Below are positions 7,995-16,156 of a stretch of 64,000 bases of DNA, one piece after another (position 1 is the first letter of the stretch; each line of letters starts with the position of its first letter). The translations under genes and the position numbers were made by a program. Source of the DNA: Hohaiivirga grylli (GTDB taxonomy: Bacteria > Pseudomonadota > Alphaproteobacteria > Rhizobiales > Beijerinckiaceae); contig NZ_JBBYXI010000002.1 of NCBI RefSeq assembly GCF_039655745.1, positions 434,001 to 498,000 on the forward strand, written 5' to 3'. The notes under the pieces are model-generated. The model searched no databases, was not told where the DNA came from, and was given only the letters and a program-made list of their open reading frames with translations.

Positions 7995-8204
7995 TCAACG
8001 CTTCTTCATGATCCCGGCTAGGGTAATCAACAGTCCGATGGCAAACGGAATGTAGAAGGCGTAGATGGCCTCTTCCCGGAAGAAGTCATTGCCACGGCAG
8101 GGGGCTGCGGTTGTGGACATGCAGCCCATTGCACTGAACCATGTGAAAAAGAGGAATGTGGCAATACAGATGATGATGCCAAAAATGATAAGGAATGCTT
8201 TCAT
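7995..8204 (-). CDS. Putative 69-aa two-span membrane protein
   Basis: MKAFLIIFGIIICIATFLFFTWF forms one membrane helix, and AIYAFYIPFAIGLLITLAGIM forms another. A polar loop between them contains GCMSTTAAPCRG with two cysteines that could pair in the periplasm. A good AAGGAC ribosome-binding site precedes the ATG. The protein ends in KKR. No family recognised. Stand-alone, downstream of and on the same strand as the monooxygenase/hydrolase pair. The stretch 7808-7994 to its left holds nothing I can assign. Confidence 0.6.
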   Translation of the reverse strand: MKAFLIIFGIIICIATFLFFTWFSAMGCMSTTAAPCRGNDFFREEAIYAFYIPFAIGLLITLAGIMKKR

Positions 8205-8314
8205 AGCTTGTCCTTAACATATTTTCCCATAGCTGAAATAGCAGATCAGCCGGTTTCTCGTGATCGGATGTTGAGAAATTTTAGGGCAGCACTATCAGAT
8301 GTTTTCTGTCTCTC

Positions 8315-9115
8315 TCATCTAAGGGCCTCAATCAGCTCAACGACCCTCTCAGGTTTCTCCACAAACACCAGATGGCCGGCATCAATCTCCTCGAACCTCG
8401 CACCCTTAATTCCTCGCGCCAGTTGTCGGCAATGATGGGGCCGTACCATACGGTCGTCGGTCATGCTGATGACGAGGGTTTCGGCTTTTATGTCGGGGAG
8501 GCGGGCACAGATGTCGATGGTTGCGTCTAATGCGGCCTGGCGGTCACTGCCCGGAGACAGGTTTTCTGCATATTGGTTTTGAAGGTTTGCGAGCGTTATC
8601 TCGTCAATGGTCTCAAAAAAGGCATCCGAGAGGCCGTTGAGCATGACGAAGTTGGCAAGCTGAGAGCGATTTGTTCGGGCAAGGGTAATCCATGAATCAA
8701 ACAGCAGGTTCATTCTTATATCGCTTTTAACCCAGCCGCCGATCAGAATGAGACGGCGGATGCGGTCTGGCATTTCTGATGCCACCGCGGCAGCAACAAC
8801 AGCGCCCAGTGAATAGCCGATAATATCTATCGGCTCATCAGGGGCAAGAGCTGCTGTTGCTTTGACTTGAGCAATCAGCATGTCGAGGGTAATCGCGCCG
8901 CCATTATCCTGCGTTTCCCCTGAGCCGATAAAGTCAGGAGCCAGGCATCTTCTGGTTTTGCCAAGCTCGGGGAGAAGAGGGCCCCAGCCCATCAGGGCAC
9001 TGGAACTGGTACCATGCAGCAAAATGGTTGGCCGCCCGCGACCAGCTTCAAGGATGCTGGTGCTGATACCGTTGGTCTGAACGAGCTGGCGTTTCATAGG
9101 TATGGAAACAGTCAT
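8315..9115 (-). CDS. Alpha/beta hydrolase fold esterase
   Basis: 266-aa serine hydrolase. An oxyanion-loop HGTSSSALMGWGP (about residue 35) is followed by the nucleophile elbow GYSLGAVVAAAVA (Ser of GYSLG about residue 103), a likely acid in MTDDRMVRPH (about 222) and catalytic His in DAGHLVFVEKPE (about 245). The start at 9115 is preceded by GGAGAT; an in-frame upstream start at 9139 lacks a ribosome-binding site. It follows the Baeyer-Villiger-type monooxygenase after 38 nt on the same strand. Since such enzymes turn ketones into esters or lactones, hydrolysis of that product is the natural inferred job. Substrate unknown. Confidence 0.88.
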   Translation of the reverse strand: MTVSIPMKRQLVQTNGISTSILEAGRGRPTILLHGTSSSALMGWGPLLPELGKTRRCLAPDFIGSGETQDNGGAITLDMLIAQVKATAALAPDEPIDIIGYSLGAVVAAAVASEMPDRIRRLILIGGWVKSDIRMNLLFDSWITLARTNRSQLANFVMLNGLSDAFFETIDEITLANLQNQYAENLSPGSDRQAALDATIDICARLPDIKAETLVISMTDDRMVRPHHCRQLARGIKGARFEEIDAGHLVFVEKPERVVELIEALR

Positions 9116-9153
9116 GTCGATATCTCCGTCAATAAACACAATGAGGGTTATTT

Positions 9154-10644
9154 TCAGCGGGCGTAGCTGAAGATGGGGTCATTGAGATCAATTGCGGGGA
9201 AGTCGTCTTTATCGAGCCAGTAGTCGTGGGTATGTTGCCATTCCCGCTTGTTTCCCTGTTTCGGGAGCAGATGCATACCGCGGGCGAGATAGCCGGGGTT
9301 AAAGTCCTCCGGGTGAATCCACGGCCCAAGTGTCATGCCTTCGTCTTCGGGCCGAAGTTCAGTCGTGACCTTTCTGGCGTTGTTCGCATCCATATGCTTC
9401 AGAAGCTTGCAGACGAAATCTCCCACCATGTCAGAGCGGAGTGTCCAGCTGGCACGGAAGTAGCCGAAAACCCAGACCATATTCGGGAGGCCGGTAAACA
9501 TCATGCCACGGTAGGTGATAGTATCGCCAAAGTTGAGTGGCTCTCCATCAATCGTAAAACTGATGTCTCCAAGAACGGAGAGATTGAAGCCCGTTGCCGT
9601 GACAATGATATCAGCATCAAGATGTTTACCTGATTTCAGCTGGATACCGTGTGTGGTGAAGCTATCAATCTCATCCGTTACAACAGAAGCTAGGCCCTCT
9701 CTTACGGCCTTGAAGAGATCACCTTCCGGAATAAAGGCAACACGTTGTTGCCATGGGCGATAGCGTGGGGTGAAATGGGTATCAATATCGAAGTCATTCC
9801 CCAGATGTTCACGTAGGACGGCCAGAAGGTCACTTTTGACCTTTTCCGGTTCTTCTTTCGTGCGCTGGACGAAAAGGGCCTGATCACGCAGGACTTTACG
9901 ACGGGTGATTTCATGAACCCAGCTTTCATCAATATCAAGAAGCCGTAGCTCTTCTGCCATGGCATTGGCATTGCGCCCGGTCGTGAACCATGTTGGTGAG
10001 CGCTGGAGCATCGTGACATGGGCACATTTCCCGGCAAGGGCAGGGATAAGCGTTGCAGCCGTGGCACCAGAGCCGATGACAACAATCTTCTTGCCCGCAG
10101 TCTCCAAATCTTCTGGCCATGTCTGGGGATGGATGATCTGGCCTTTAAATGAAGACATGCTTTGCCATTGCGGGGTGTAGCCCTCTGCATGCTGATAATA
10201 GCCTTGGCACATCCAGAGGAAATGTGTTTTGAAGCGGAGAGACTGGCCTGTATCACTTCTTCTGGCTGTTATGGTCCAGAGGTTTTCCTCGCTGGACCAT
10301 GAGGCGCTTTCAACGGTGTGCTGGTAGCGGATGTGGGGCTGTAACCCGTCATCATCAATTACGGATTTCATATAGGCGAGAATTTCATCACCGGTTGCGA
10401 TGGGCGCGCCTGTCCATGGCTTGAAACGATATCCGAAGGTATGAAGGTCGCTGTCTGAGCGCACGCCTGGATATTTATGGGTGAGCCATGTACCGCCAAA
10501 ACTTTCCTTGGCTTCCAATATGGCAAAGCTCTTGTCGGGGCATTGTTCCTGAAGGTGGTGGGCGGCGGCAATTCCTGAAATACCGGCACCGATAATCAGA
10601 ACATCATAATACTCGGTAGGCGTATCCGTTGTATTCTTGTCCAT
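9154..10644 (-). CDS. FAD/NADPH Baeyer-Villiger-type monooxygenase, EthA-like
   Basis: 496-aa flavoprotein. The FAD Rossmann motif is GAGISG (residues 19-24), followed by FGGTWLTHKYPGVRSDSD; the run GTW..YPG..SDSD is typical of the EthA branch. The Baeyer-Villiger fingerprint F-x-G-x-x-x-H-x-x-x-W-P is exact (Phe166 to Pro177). The NADPH site is VVIGSGATAATLIP (about 188-201). The family inserts oxygen next to a carbonyl, giving esters or lactones, and some members oxidise sulfur. AAGGA lies 9 nt before the ATG. It leads a two-gene unit with the alpha/beta hydrolase. Upstream, an inverted repeat around 10725-10748 may be an operator. No local transcription regulator is present. Confidence 0.93.
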   Translation of the reverse strand: MDKNTTDTPTEYYDVLIIGAGISGIAAAHHLQEQCPDKSFAILEAKESFGGTWLTHKYPGVRSDSDLHTFGYRFKPWTGAPIATGDEILAYMKSVIDDDGLQPHIRYQHTVESASWSSEENLWTITARRSDTGQSLRFKTHFLWMCQGYYQHAEGYTPQWQSMSSFKGQIIHPQTWPEDLETAGKKIVVIGSGATAATLIPALAGKCAHVTMLQRSPTWFTTGRNANAMAEELRLLDIDESWVHEITRRKVLRDQALFVQRTKEEPEKVKSDLLAVLREHLGNDFDIDTHFTPRYRPWQQRVAFIPEGDLFKAVREGLASVVTDEIDSFTTHGIQLKSGKHLDADIIVTATGFNLSVLGDISFTIDGEPLNFGDTITYRGMMFTGLPNMVWVFGYFRASWTLRSDMVGDFVCKLLKHMDANNARKVTTELRPEDEGMTLGPWIHPEDFNPGYLARGMHLLPKQGNKREWQHTHDYWLDKDDFPAIDLNDPIFSYAR

Positions 10645-10724
10645 CTGATGTTTCCTTCAAATTATAGATTATTGTTACATGCGTGTTCCTCTTGCTGTTG
10701 ATGGAATTGAATAGGCAAAAAATG

Positions 10725-10748
10725 GCGCCAACAATTCTTCTTTGGCGC
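10725..10748. promoter_or_regulatory. Inverted repeat, possible operator
   Basis: GCGCCAA (10725-10731) and TTGGCGC (10742-10748) form a perfect 7-bp inverted repeat with a 10-nt spacer, so half-site centres are 17 bp apart as for many dimeric repressors. It lies about 80 nt upstream of the monooxygenase start in the divergent intergenic region. No regulator is identified. Confidence 0.4.
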
Positions 10749-10868
10749 TAAACATTTCTAGGCATTTTTATTTTTAAGATATTGTTCTGATTGTATTATC
10801 TTTGGTCACTGAATTTATTCTCTCCCGCTTTCCAGCGTTGTTATCTGGCAATGAAAAAATCATTCTCG

Positions 10869-10898
10869 TTGACTCCTGATATATAATTTGTTCACTAT
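10869..10898 (+). promoter_or_regulatory. Candidate promoter of the SOS polymerase unit
   Basis: -35 TTGACT (10869-10874), 18-nt spacer, -10 CACTAT (10893-10898). The predicted start lies about 25 nt before the ATG at 10930. The LexA box overlaps the -10. Confidence 0.5.
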
Positions 10899-10904
10899 AT
10901 GTTC
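10890..10904 (+). promoter_or_regulatory. LexA (SOS) box
   Basis: GTTC-ACTATAT-GTTC exactly fits the alphaproteobacterial LexA operator GTTC-N7-GTTC. It overlaps the proposed -10 element 26 nt upstream of a DNA polymerase gene, the classic position for repression. An overlapping GTTC-N7-GAAC (10901-10915) extends the symmetry. Confidence 0.8.
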
Positions 10905-10929
10905 TAATTAAGAACATGGGACACAGGAT

Positions 10930-12192
10930 ATGCGCAAGCCAGAGACGGTGGAGCATCTTTATATTGATTGTGATGGCTTCTTTGCATCCGTTGAGCAGCA
11001 GATGCGGCCCCGTTTACGTGAGCGGCCTGTGGGTGTTGTGCCGTTTGGTGATACGGAACGAACGGGGCTGATTGCTGTCTCAAAAGAGGCCAAGATGCTT
11101 GGTATAAAAGGCTTCATGTCCATTCGTGAAGCCCGGCGTATCTGCCCGGATATTCAGATTGTTGCACAATCACCAGATCTCTACCGCCGGGCACATAACG
11201 CGCTGACCATGCAGATATCGTCCGTGCTACCGATTGATGTCATCAAATCCATCGATGAGCTTTCCTGTCGGCTGGATAGTACGGCCATCCATAATCCGGC
11301 TGCTGTTGCCCATGAAGTCAAGAAGGCCGTGTCAGATAATATTGGCCCGTATATTACTTTAACGATGGGTGCAGCAGCTAACAGGCACCTGGCAAAAATT
11401 GCCTGCAAACAAGCCAAATGGCATGATGGTGTTTATGGCGATGGTCTTGCTGTCTGGAAGCCGGAGGATATGCCGGGACCTTTGTTACAAATGGATATCA
11501 AGGATATCCCCGGTATCGGCCCCAATATGCGACAGCGGCTTTATCATGCCAATATTTACAGCACCGAGAGCCTGTATCGAACTGATCCGAAATTGATGCG
11601 CAAGATATGGGGGAACGTGAATGGGGAGCGCCTTTGGTATGCGCTCCACGGCTACGATATTGAAGCTGAGGAGAGCAAACAGGGTATGATCGGCCATAGC
11701 CGGGTTCTACCACCTGAAAACCGCAGCCTGCAGGGGTCGCGTGAGGTTGCCCGTTTGTTGGCTGTAAAGGCAGCCCGTCGCTTACGCCGGGCCAATCTTT
11801 ATGCATCCGGGCTCTGGGTCTGGCTGGCACAGCGCGATAGTAACTGGCGGCATATGGAGCGGATGATGGCCGTCAATGATGATCACTCCATCCTGTTGGC
11901 TCTGGAAAGGGCGTGGAGGGTGGCCGCAGCGCAACTGCCGGTCGGGCCGATATTCAATCTTGGGGTGACACTCCTTGATTTCAGTCAGGCAAATGAATGT
12001 CAGGAAGACCTTTTCAATACAGATATGGATGAGCGCCGTAAGTGGGAGGCAACAACCCGGGCCATTGATGAGCTTAATCAGCGTTATGGCCAGACCGTGA
12101 TTTCACTGGGTGAATGGCGTCAGCCATCCGGTGGTTATGCCGGCGGGAAGATATCTTTCTCACGAATACCGGACGCAGAGGATTTTTGGTGA
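10930..12192 (+). CDS. Y-family DNA polymerase, SOS-regulated (ImpB/MucB/SamB type)
   Basis: 420-aa translesion polymerase. Catalytic carboxylates are visible in YIDCDGFFASVE (Asp13, Asp15) and in KSIDELSCRL (Asp109, Glu110), so it should be active. The helix-hairpin-helix stretch DIPGIGPNMRQRL follows near residue 195, then a little-finger region. It lacks a QLxLF-type beta-clamp motif that I can point to with certainty, although ECQEDLF near residue 355 is a candidate. It differs clearly from the canonical DinB at 49068-50345. Such proteins are often mislabelled type VI secretion protein ImpB. A perfect LexA box precedes it. A zinc-ribbon gene follows with 1 nt between stop and start. Confidence 0.93.
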   Translation: MRKPETVEHLYIDCDGFFASVEQQMRPRLRERPVGVVPFGDTERTGLIAVSKEAKMLGIKGFMSIREARRICPDIQIVAQSPDLYRRAHNALTMQISSVLPIDVIKSIDELSCRLDSTAIHNPAAVAHEVKKAVSDNIGPYITLTMGAAANRHLAKIACKQAKWHDGVYGDGLAVWKPEDMPGPLLQMDIKDIPGIGPNMRQRLYHANIYSTESLYRTDPKLMRKIWGNVNGERLWYALHGYDIEAEESKQGMIGHSRVLPPENRSLQGSREVARLLAVKAARRLRRANLYASGLWVWLAQRDSNWRHMERMMAVNDDHSILLALERAWRVAAAQLPVGPIFNLGVTLLDFSQANECQEDLFNTDMDERRKWEATTRAIDELNQRYGQTVISLGEWRQPSGGYAGGKISFSRIPDAEDFW

Positions 12193-12193
12193 A

Positions 12194-12445
12194 ATGAGCT
12201 GGAAACAGAACTTGCAGTTACGGGATCTCGAACCCCGCCAGAAGATAGAATTTACTTGCCGCTCATGTGGCAAGGTTCATTTCAGAACGGCCGAGCAACT
12301 GCTGACTGATGAAGATCGTCAGTATCTCTATCTGGATGAACTTGAGAGTAAGGAAACCTGTAACCAGCGGGGATGCCATGGTGAAGTTCGTCTGATGCTG
12401 CTTGGTATTGCCCGAATGGGCGGTTTTACCGGCGGGATGGCGTAA
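12194..12445 (+). CDS. Small zinc-ribbon protein coupled to the SOS polymerase
   Basis: 83-aa protein with CRSC at residues 22-25 and CNQRGC at 56-61, a four-cysteine zinc-ribbon arrangement (CX2C...CX4C). It begins MSWKQNLQLRDLEPRQKIEF and ends in a Gly/Met-rich tail. The start ATG lies 1 nt after the polymerase stop (TGAAATG), so translation is probably coupled and the gene shares the LexA-controlled promoter. I do not recognise a named family. A role in binding DNA or the polymerase during translesion synthesis is inference from position. Confidence 0.78.
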   Translation: MSWKQNLQLRDLEPRQKIEFTCRSCGKVHFRTAEQLLTDEDRQYLYLDELESKETCNQRGCHGEVRLMLLGIARMGGFTGGMA

Positions 12446-12753
12446 TAAATAGCGCTCATGTTGCAATAAAAAAAGCGTGGTCAAAGACCACGCTAAGGAG
12501 CCGGCCCGTGGGGGCATATAAAAAGGCCGGAGTAAAAACAAAGTAGCTAAAAATACTTAATGCATAGTCAATATGGAGAGAATATGAAAACTTACAAGCT
12601 AAAACTGAGCTTTTCACCTATGGTTTTGATTTAAAACAAAAAAACAGGCCTGCTTGGTAGAATAATATTCTGTAGAAGTTGTTTTCATAGAGTGTTATGC
12701 CACTTTGGTATAAATTCTGTATATACTGCCTACCACTACGACTGGAATATGAA
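12446..12753. other. Intergenic region with two hairpins and a 16-codon frame
   Basis: No gene recognised. It holds a 9-bp hairpin (12474-12494), a second inverted repeat CCGGCC/GGCCGG (12501-12506 and 12535-12540), and a 16-codon frame (ATG 12584 to stop 12634) behind a good GGAGAG ribosome-binding site. The frame could be a leader peptide for the HAD gene but is too short to support by itself. Confidence 0.35.
12474..12494 (-). terminator. Hairpin with U-run on the minus strand
   Basis: AGCGTGGTC / GACCACGCT, 9-bp stem with an AAA loop. The run of A at 12467-12474 gives a U-run only when read on the minus strand. On the plus strand it is followed by AAGG. It may still end the polymerase unit, but it looks built for leftward transcription. 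Confidence 0.5.
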
Positions 12754-13413
12754 TTGTCCTTGAAAGCACTTTTGTTTGATCTTGACGGTACCCTGGTTGA
12801 TACTGATCCGGTACATTTAGCTGTCTTTGCTGAAATTCTTGCTCCTCTTGGGCATCATGTTGATGATGCTTTTTTCCGTAAATATATTTCAGGTGGGCGC
12901 AACGAGGAGATATTGCCCCGTTTCTTCCCGGAGCTTGATGAAGATGAAATCCGTCGGCGCGGAGATGCGAAGGAAGCACGCTTTCGGGAGCTGGCATCGC
13001 AGGTTGCTCCGGTCGAAGGTGTTTATGAAGTTATCGCATGGGCTAGGCAGCAGGGACTGTCGGTCGGGCTTGTGACCAATGCTCCCCGTGAGAACGTTGA
13101 TTTCGTTCTGCCTGTTCTGAAACTTGAAGATGCTTTTGATATTCAGATATTGGGGTCAGAAATGGAGAAGGGAAAACCTGATCCTGCTCCTTACAAGGCT
13201 GCTCTGGAGGCTTTCGCCATAAATGCGGATGAAGCTATTGTCTTTGAAGATTCAAAGACAGGTATCATATCTGCAAAAGGAGCTGGTATTTTTACCTATG
13301 GCCTGATGACCACTCATACAGAGACAGAGCTGGTGGACGCGGGTGCTGATATCGCCATTCGTGATTATCGGGATCAACACCTGTGGGTTAGTTTGGAAGA
13401 AAAACTTAAATAG
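12754..13413 (+). CDS. HAD-superfamily phosphatase, phosphoglycolate phosphatase/beta-phosphoglucomutase type
   Basis: 219-aa HAD hydrolase. Motif I is LLFDLDGTLVDTD, where the first Asp is the nucleophile and the second the acid/base. A helical cap follows. Motif II is LVTNAP, motif III the lysine in EKGKPDPAPY, and motif IV VFEDSKTGIISA. Substrate cannot be read; small sugar phosphates or phosphoglycolate are usual. I chose TTG 12754, with GGAA at 12744, because it starts right before the conserved strand. ATG 12697 would add about 19 unconserved residues. The stop overlaps by 8 nt the 3' end of the convergent SulP gene. Confidence 0.88.
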   Translation: MSLKALLFDLDGTLVDTDPVHLAVFAEILAPLGHHVDDAFFRKYISGGRNEEILPRFFPELDEDEIRRRGDAKEARFRELASQVAPVEGVYEVIAWARQQGLSVGLVTNAPRENVDFVLPVLKLEDAFDIQILGSEMEKGKPDPAPYKAALEAFAINADEAIVFEDSKTGIISAKGAGIFTYGLMTTHTETELVDAGADIAIRDYRDQHLWVSLEEKLK

Positions 13414-15124
13414 CCTGATCGACTTTAACGGATTTATCTGCGGGGATAATCCGTTCTTTTAAAAAGCGTACAGCCTGTTCACTGCTATCAAACATGTAGT
13501 CAGGTCCGCCGAGCCTCTCAATGAAACCGGAGCGCTCAAGGGCGCGTCTGAAGTTTCGGTGCCCTCCGGCAATAACCAGTCTGGCACCGACACTTCTCAC
13601 TTCTTCATCCAGCTCTTCCAGCGCTTCAATCGTGCTGGCATCTGCCTGTGTCATCACAGAGGCATCAAGCACAAACCATTGCATGTTTTGTGCTGTTTTC
13701 ACCATCATTGAACTACGTCTGAGAAATGTCTCGGCATTAAAAAAGACGATGGAGCCCTCAAACAGATAAATCACGAAACCCGGTATAATCTGCGCCTGAG
13801 GATCAAGATGCAGCTTGACGATATCAGAAGAGTCTGGACGACTTCCCAGTAAGGCGTCTCTGGGAGACACGGCAAGGCGCAGGAGGTTGCCCATCGTTGC
13901 GATGACGGCAACGATAACCCCGGGCAGAACGCCGAGCCAGATAACGCCAACTGTCGCAATGAGGGCCAGAATAAGCTCTGCCTTACTAATCCGCCACAGA
14001 GTTCTGAACTGGCCGATATTGATAAGATCAATAGCAGCAGAAGCAAGTATGGCACCAAGAACAGCCTGAGGGAGATAGGCAAGGGGTTCTGTCAGAAAAA
14101 TCACAACCAGAGCTATTGTGAGGGCTGAAACAATCGCAACCAGAGGTGAGGAGCCTCCTGCTGCATAATTGACGGCTGTTCGGGAGTCAGCTCCGGTAAT
14201 TGTGAAGCCCTGAAATAAACCGGCAACAAGGTTTGCCATGCCAAAGCCTTGTAATTCACGATTGGCATCAATGTTGCGTTCAAGTTTATTAGCAAAACTG
14301 CGAGCTGTCACAATTCCGCTTGAAAAGCTGATGATGAAAACACCAAGAACGGCACTGATGAAGGTTTCAGGCTGATAGGCAAAAGACGGCAGGCTGAACC
14401 ATGCCAACCCTCGTGGAACATCACCAAGAGTATCAATGCCAAAGGCCTCAAAGTTAAAGAGCCATGAGATAAGAATGCTGAAGGCAATAATAATAACGGC
14501 TGCAGGAATTTGGGGATGCCATTTCTTCATGGCCCGCAATATAGCAAATACGCTCAGACCTGTGAGGAGGGTGGCAATACTGATTGTCTGCAGGTGCTGG
14601 AACAGGCCATAGGGAGTTTGAACAATTCCGGTATGCGGAATTGAAACGCCTGTCAGTTTCGGAATCTGGGATAGCATCAGATTAACGGCGACACCTGTCA
14701 GATAGCCGGTCAGAATTGGGCGGGACAGGAAGTTGGCGATAAATCCAAGTTTCAGTCGGGAGGCTAGAAAGCAGGCAAACCCAGCCCCGATTGCTAAGGC
14801 CGCTGCACCTTGGGCGCGCTGGTCCGGTCCAGATAGCTCCAGAGCAGTTAATGCAGCGGCAATCAGTGTACAGGTTGCTGCATCCGGCCCAACAATCAGG
14901 CGTGCTGAAGGGCCGAAGATGGCATAGGCAATAACCGGAAAAATGCTTGCGTACAGACCGGTTGATGGTGCAAGTCCCATGAGAGCCGCATAGGCCAGAC
15001 CAATGGGAATGGCGACAGTTGCGACGCTCAATCCGGCCAGAACATCACGCATTGCCTGATCAGGTGTCAGTTTTCTCAATGCTGACAGGCCGGGGGCCAG
15101 TTGTTTGAGACGAGGCAAGCGCAT
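13406..15124 (-). CDS. SulP-family anion transporter with STAS domain
   Basis: 572-aa inner-membrane transporter. The first 420 residues contain about 10-12 hydrophobic spans, with the family region VATVAIPIGLAYAALMGLAPSTGLYAS near residues 35-60 and SFSSGIVTARSFANKL and GMANLVAGLFQGFTITGADSRTAVN in the middle. The C-terminal 110 residues form a STAS domain (VIYLFEGSIVFFNAETF, then VLDASVMTQADASTIEALEEL). SulP proteins carry sulfate, bicarbonate or dicarboxylates; which one is not readable here. There is no carbonic anhydrase or sulfur-assimilation gene next to it. Convergent overlap of 8 nt with the HAD gene. Confidence 0.93.
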   Translation of the reverse strand: MRLPRLKQLAPGLSALRKLTPDQAMRDVLAGLSVATVAIPIGLAYAALMGLAPSTGLYASIFPVIAYAIFGPSARLIVGPDAATCTLIAAALTALELSGPDQRAQGAAALAIGAGFACFLASRLKLGFIANFLSRPILTGYLTGVAVNLMLSQIPKLTGVSIPHTGIVQTPYGLFQHLQTISIATLLTGLSVFAILRAMKKWHPQIPAAVIIIAFSILISWLFNFEAFGIDTLGDVPRGLAWFSLPSFAYQPETFISAVLGVFIISFSSGIVTARSFANKLERNIDANRELQGFGMANLVAGLFQGFTITGADSRTAVNYAAGGSSPLVAIVSALTIALVVIFLTEPLAYLPQAVLGAILASAAIDLINIGQFRTLWRISKAELILALIATVGVIWLGVLPGVIVAVIATMGNLLRLAVSPRDALLGSRPDSSDIVKLHLDPQAQIIPGFVIYLFEGSIVFFNAETFLRRSSMMVKTAQNMQWFVLDASVMTQADASTIEALEELDEEVRSVGARLVIAGGHRNFRRALERSGFIERLGGPDYMFDSSEQAVRFLKERIIPADKSVKVDQAI

Positions 15125-15252
15125 AAATTAACCGTAGTAACTCTAGGAATGACTATAACAAAAGATGCTAACTCTTATAGTCTGAAATTGTGTTAACGCG
15201 ATGGGATAAGTGTTGAGAATGTCGTGTAGAAATCAAACAGGTCTTCATTGAG

Positions 15253-16131
15253 ATGTCAGGCCATCAGATGCACAACCCAGATGCCAAGATAGTGGTTCTT
15301 ACAAATAAAAAGCAAAAACTGGCTCTCAGTCTTCTTGGGGCTGAACCGATTTCATGGCGAGTTGATGATCAGGAATACCTTTGGCAGGCAGATCCTGATA
15401 TCTGGGATGGCACGGCGCCATTACTTTTTCCTGTTGTCGGTGCCTGTCGAAATGGAAGTATCCTTGTTGAAGTTCGCTCCTATCCAATGCCGCAACATGG
15501 TTTTGCTAAAGATATGGAGTTTGTACTCATCCGCAAAACCAATAATCAGGTTCATCTGCGGCTGGGTGATACGGAAGAGAGCAGAAAACACTTTCCCTTT
15601 GCATTCCAACTGGATGTGGAAGTTACGCTTCTGGATGAGGGATTTGCATATCAGTGTAAGGTCACCAATACCGATCATAAGGTGTTACCTTATGCTATTG
15701 GTTTCCACCCGGGAATAAACTGGCCTGCTGCTATGGGAAAAGTGGTTTTTGAAAAGCCAGAAAGACCAGATATTCCAAAAATTGTTACTGGTGGGTTGTT
15801 ATCACGTCAAAACCGTAAGCTTGATTTTGATGGAGAAACCCTTTTGCTGGAAGCAGATATTTTCCAGCAAGGGGCCTTGGTGTTCAGGGATGCGAAATCT
15901 AAAGACCTGACACTCATAAATAACAATGGTGAAGGCGTAATCTTCTCTGTTTCCGAATGCCGTCATTTGGCTTTGTGGAGTAAGCCTCAGGTTCCATTCC
16001 TCTGTCTGGAAGCATGGAGCTCCCATGCTGACTGGGAGGGTTTCTCAGGTGAAATACAAGATAAAGATACAATGGTTATGCTGCCCGCAGGGCAATCAAA
16101 ACAGCATGGATACTCTTTAAAAATCATATGA
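15253..16131 (+). CDS. Aldose 1-epimerase family protein (LacX-like)
   Basis: 292-aa galactose-mutarotase-like protein. The fold family is suggested by the opening LALSLLGAEPISWRVDDQEYLWQADP, then LLFPVVGACRNG, the conserved His in MPQHGFAKDMEF (about residue 83), FHPGINWP (about 155) and the end FLCLEAWSSHADW with a probable catalytic Glu. It probably acts on the anomeric carbon of a sugar or sugar phosphate. Start ATG 15253 has AGGTC about 10 nt upstream; ATG 15268 is an alternative. It appears monocistronic and converges with the membrane gene at 16157-16933. Confidence 0.85.
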   Translation: MSGHQMHNPDAKIVVLTNKKQKLALSLLGAEPISWRVDDQEYLWQADPDIWDGTAPLLFPVVGACRNGSILVEVRSYPMPQHGFAKDMEFVLIRKTNNQVHLRLGDTEESRKHFPFAFQLDVEVTLLDEGFAYQCKVTNTDHKVLPYAIGFHPGINWPAAMGKVVFEKPERPDIPKIVTGGLLSRQNRKLDFDGETLLLEADIFQQGALVFRDAKSKDLTLINNNGEGVIFSVSECRHLALWSKPQVPFLCLEAWSSHADWEGFSGEIQDKDTMVMLPAGQSKQHGYSLKII

Positions 16132-16156
16132 TTAGGTTAGTTTTCTGATTCAAAAA

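Noticed and set aside
5433..9000. Attachment-site duplication of the tRNA-Glu 3' end
   Set aside because: I looked for a second copy of the T-arm/acceptor sequence downstream and found none by eye; an att site cannot be claimed.
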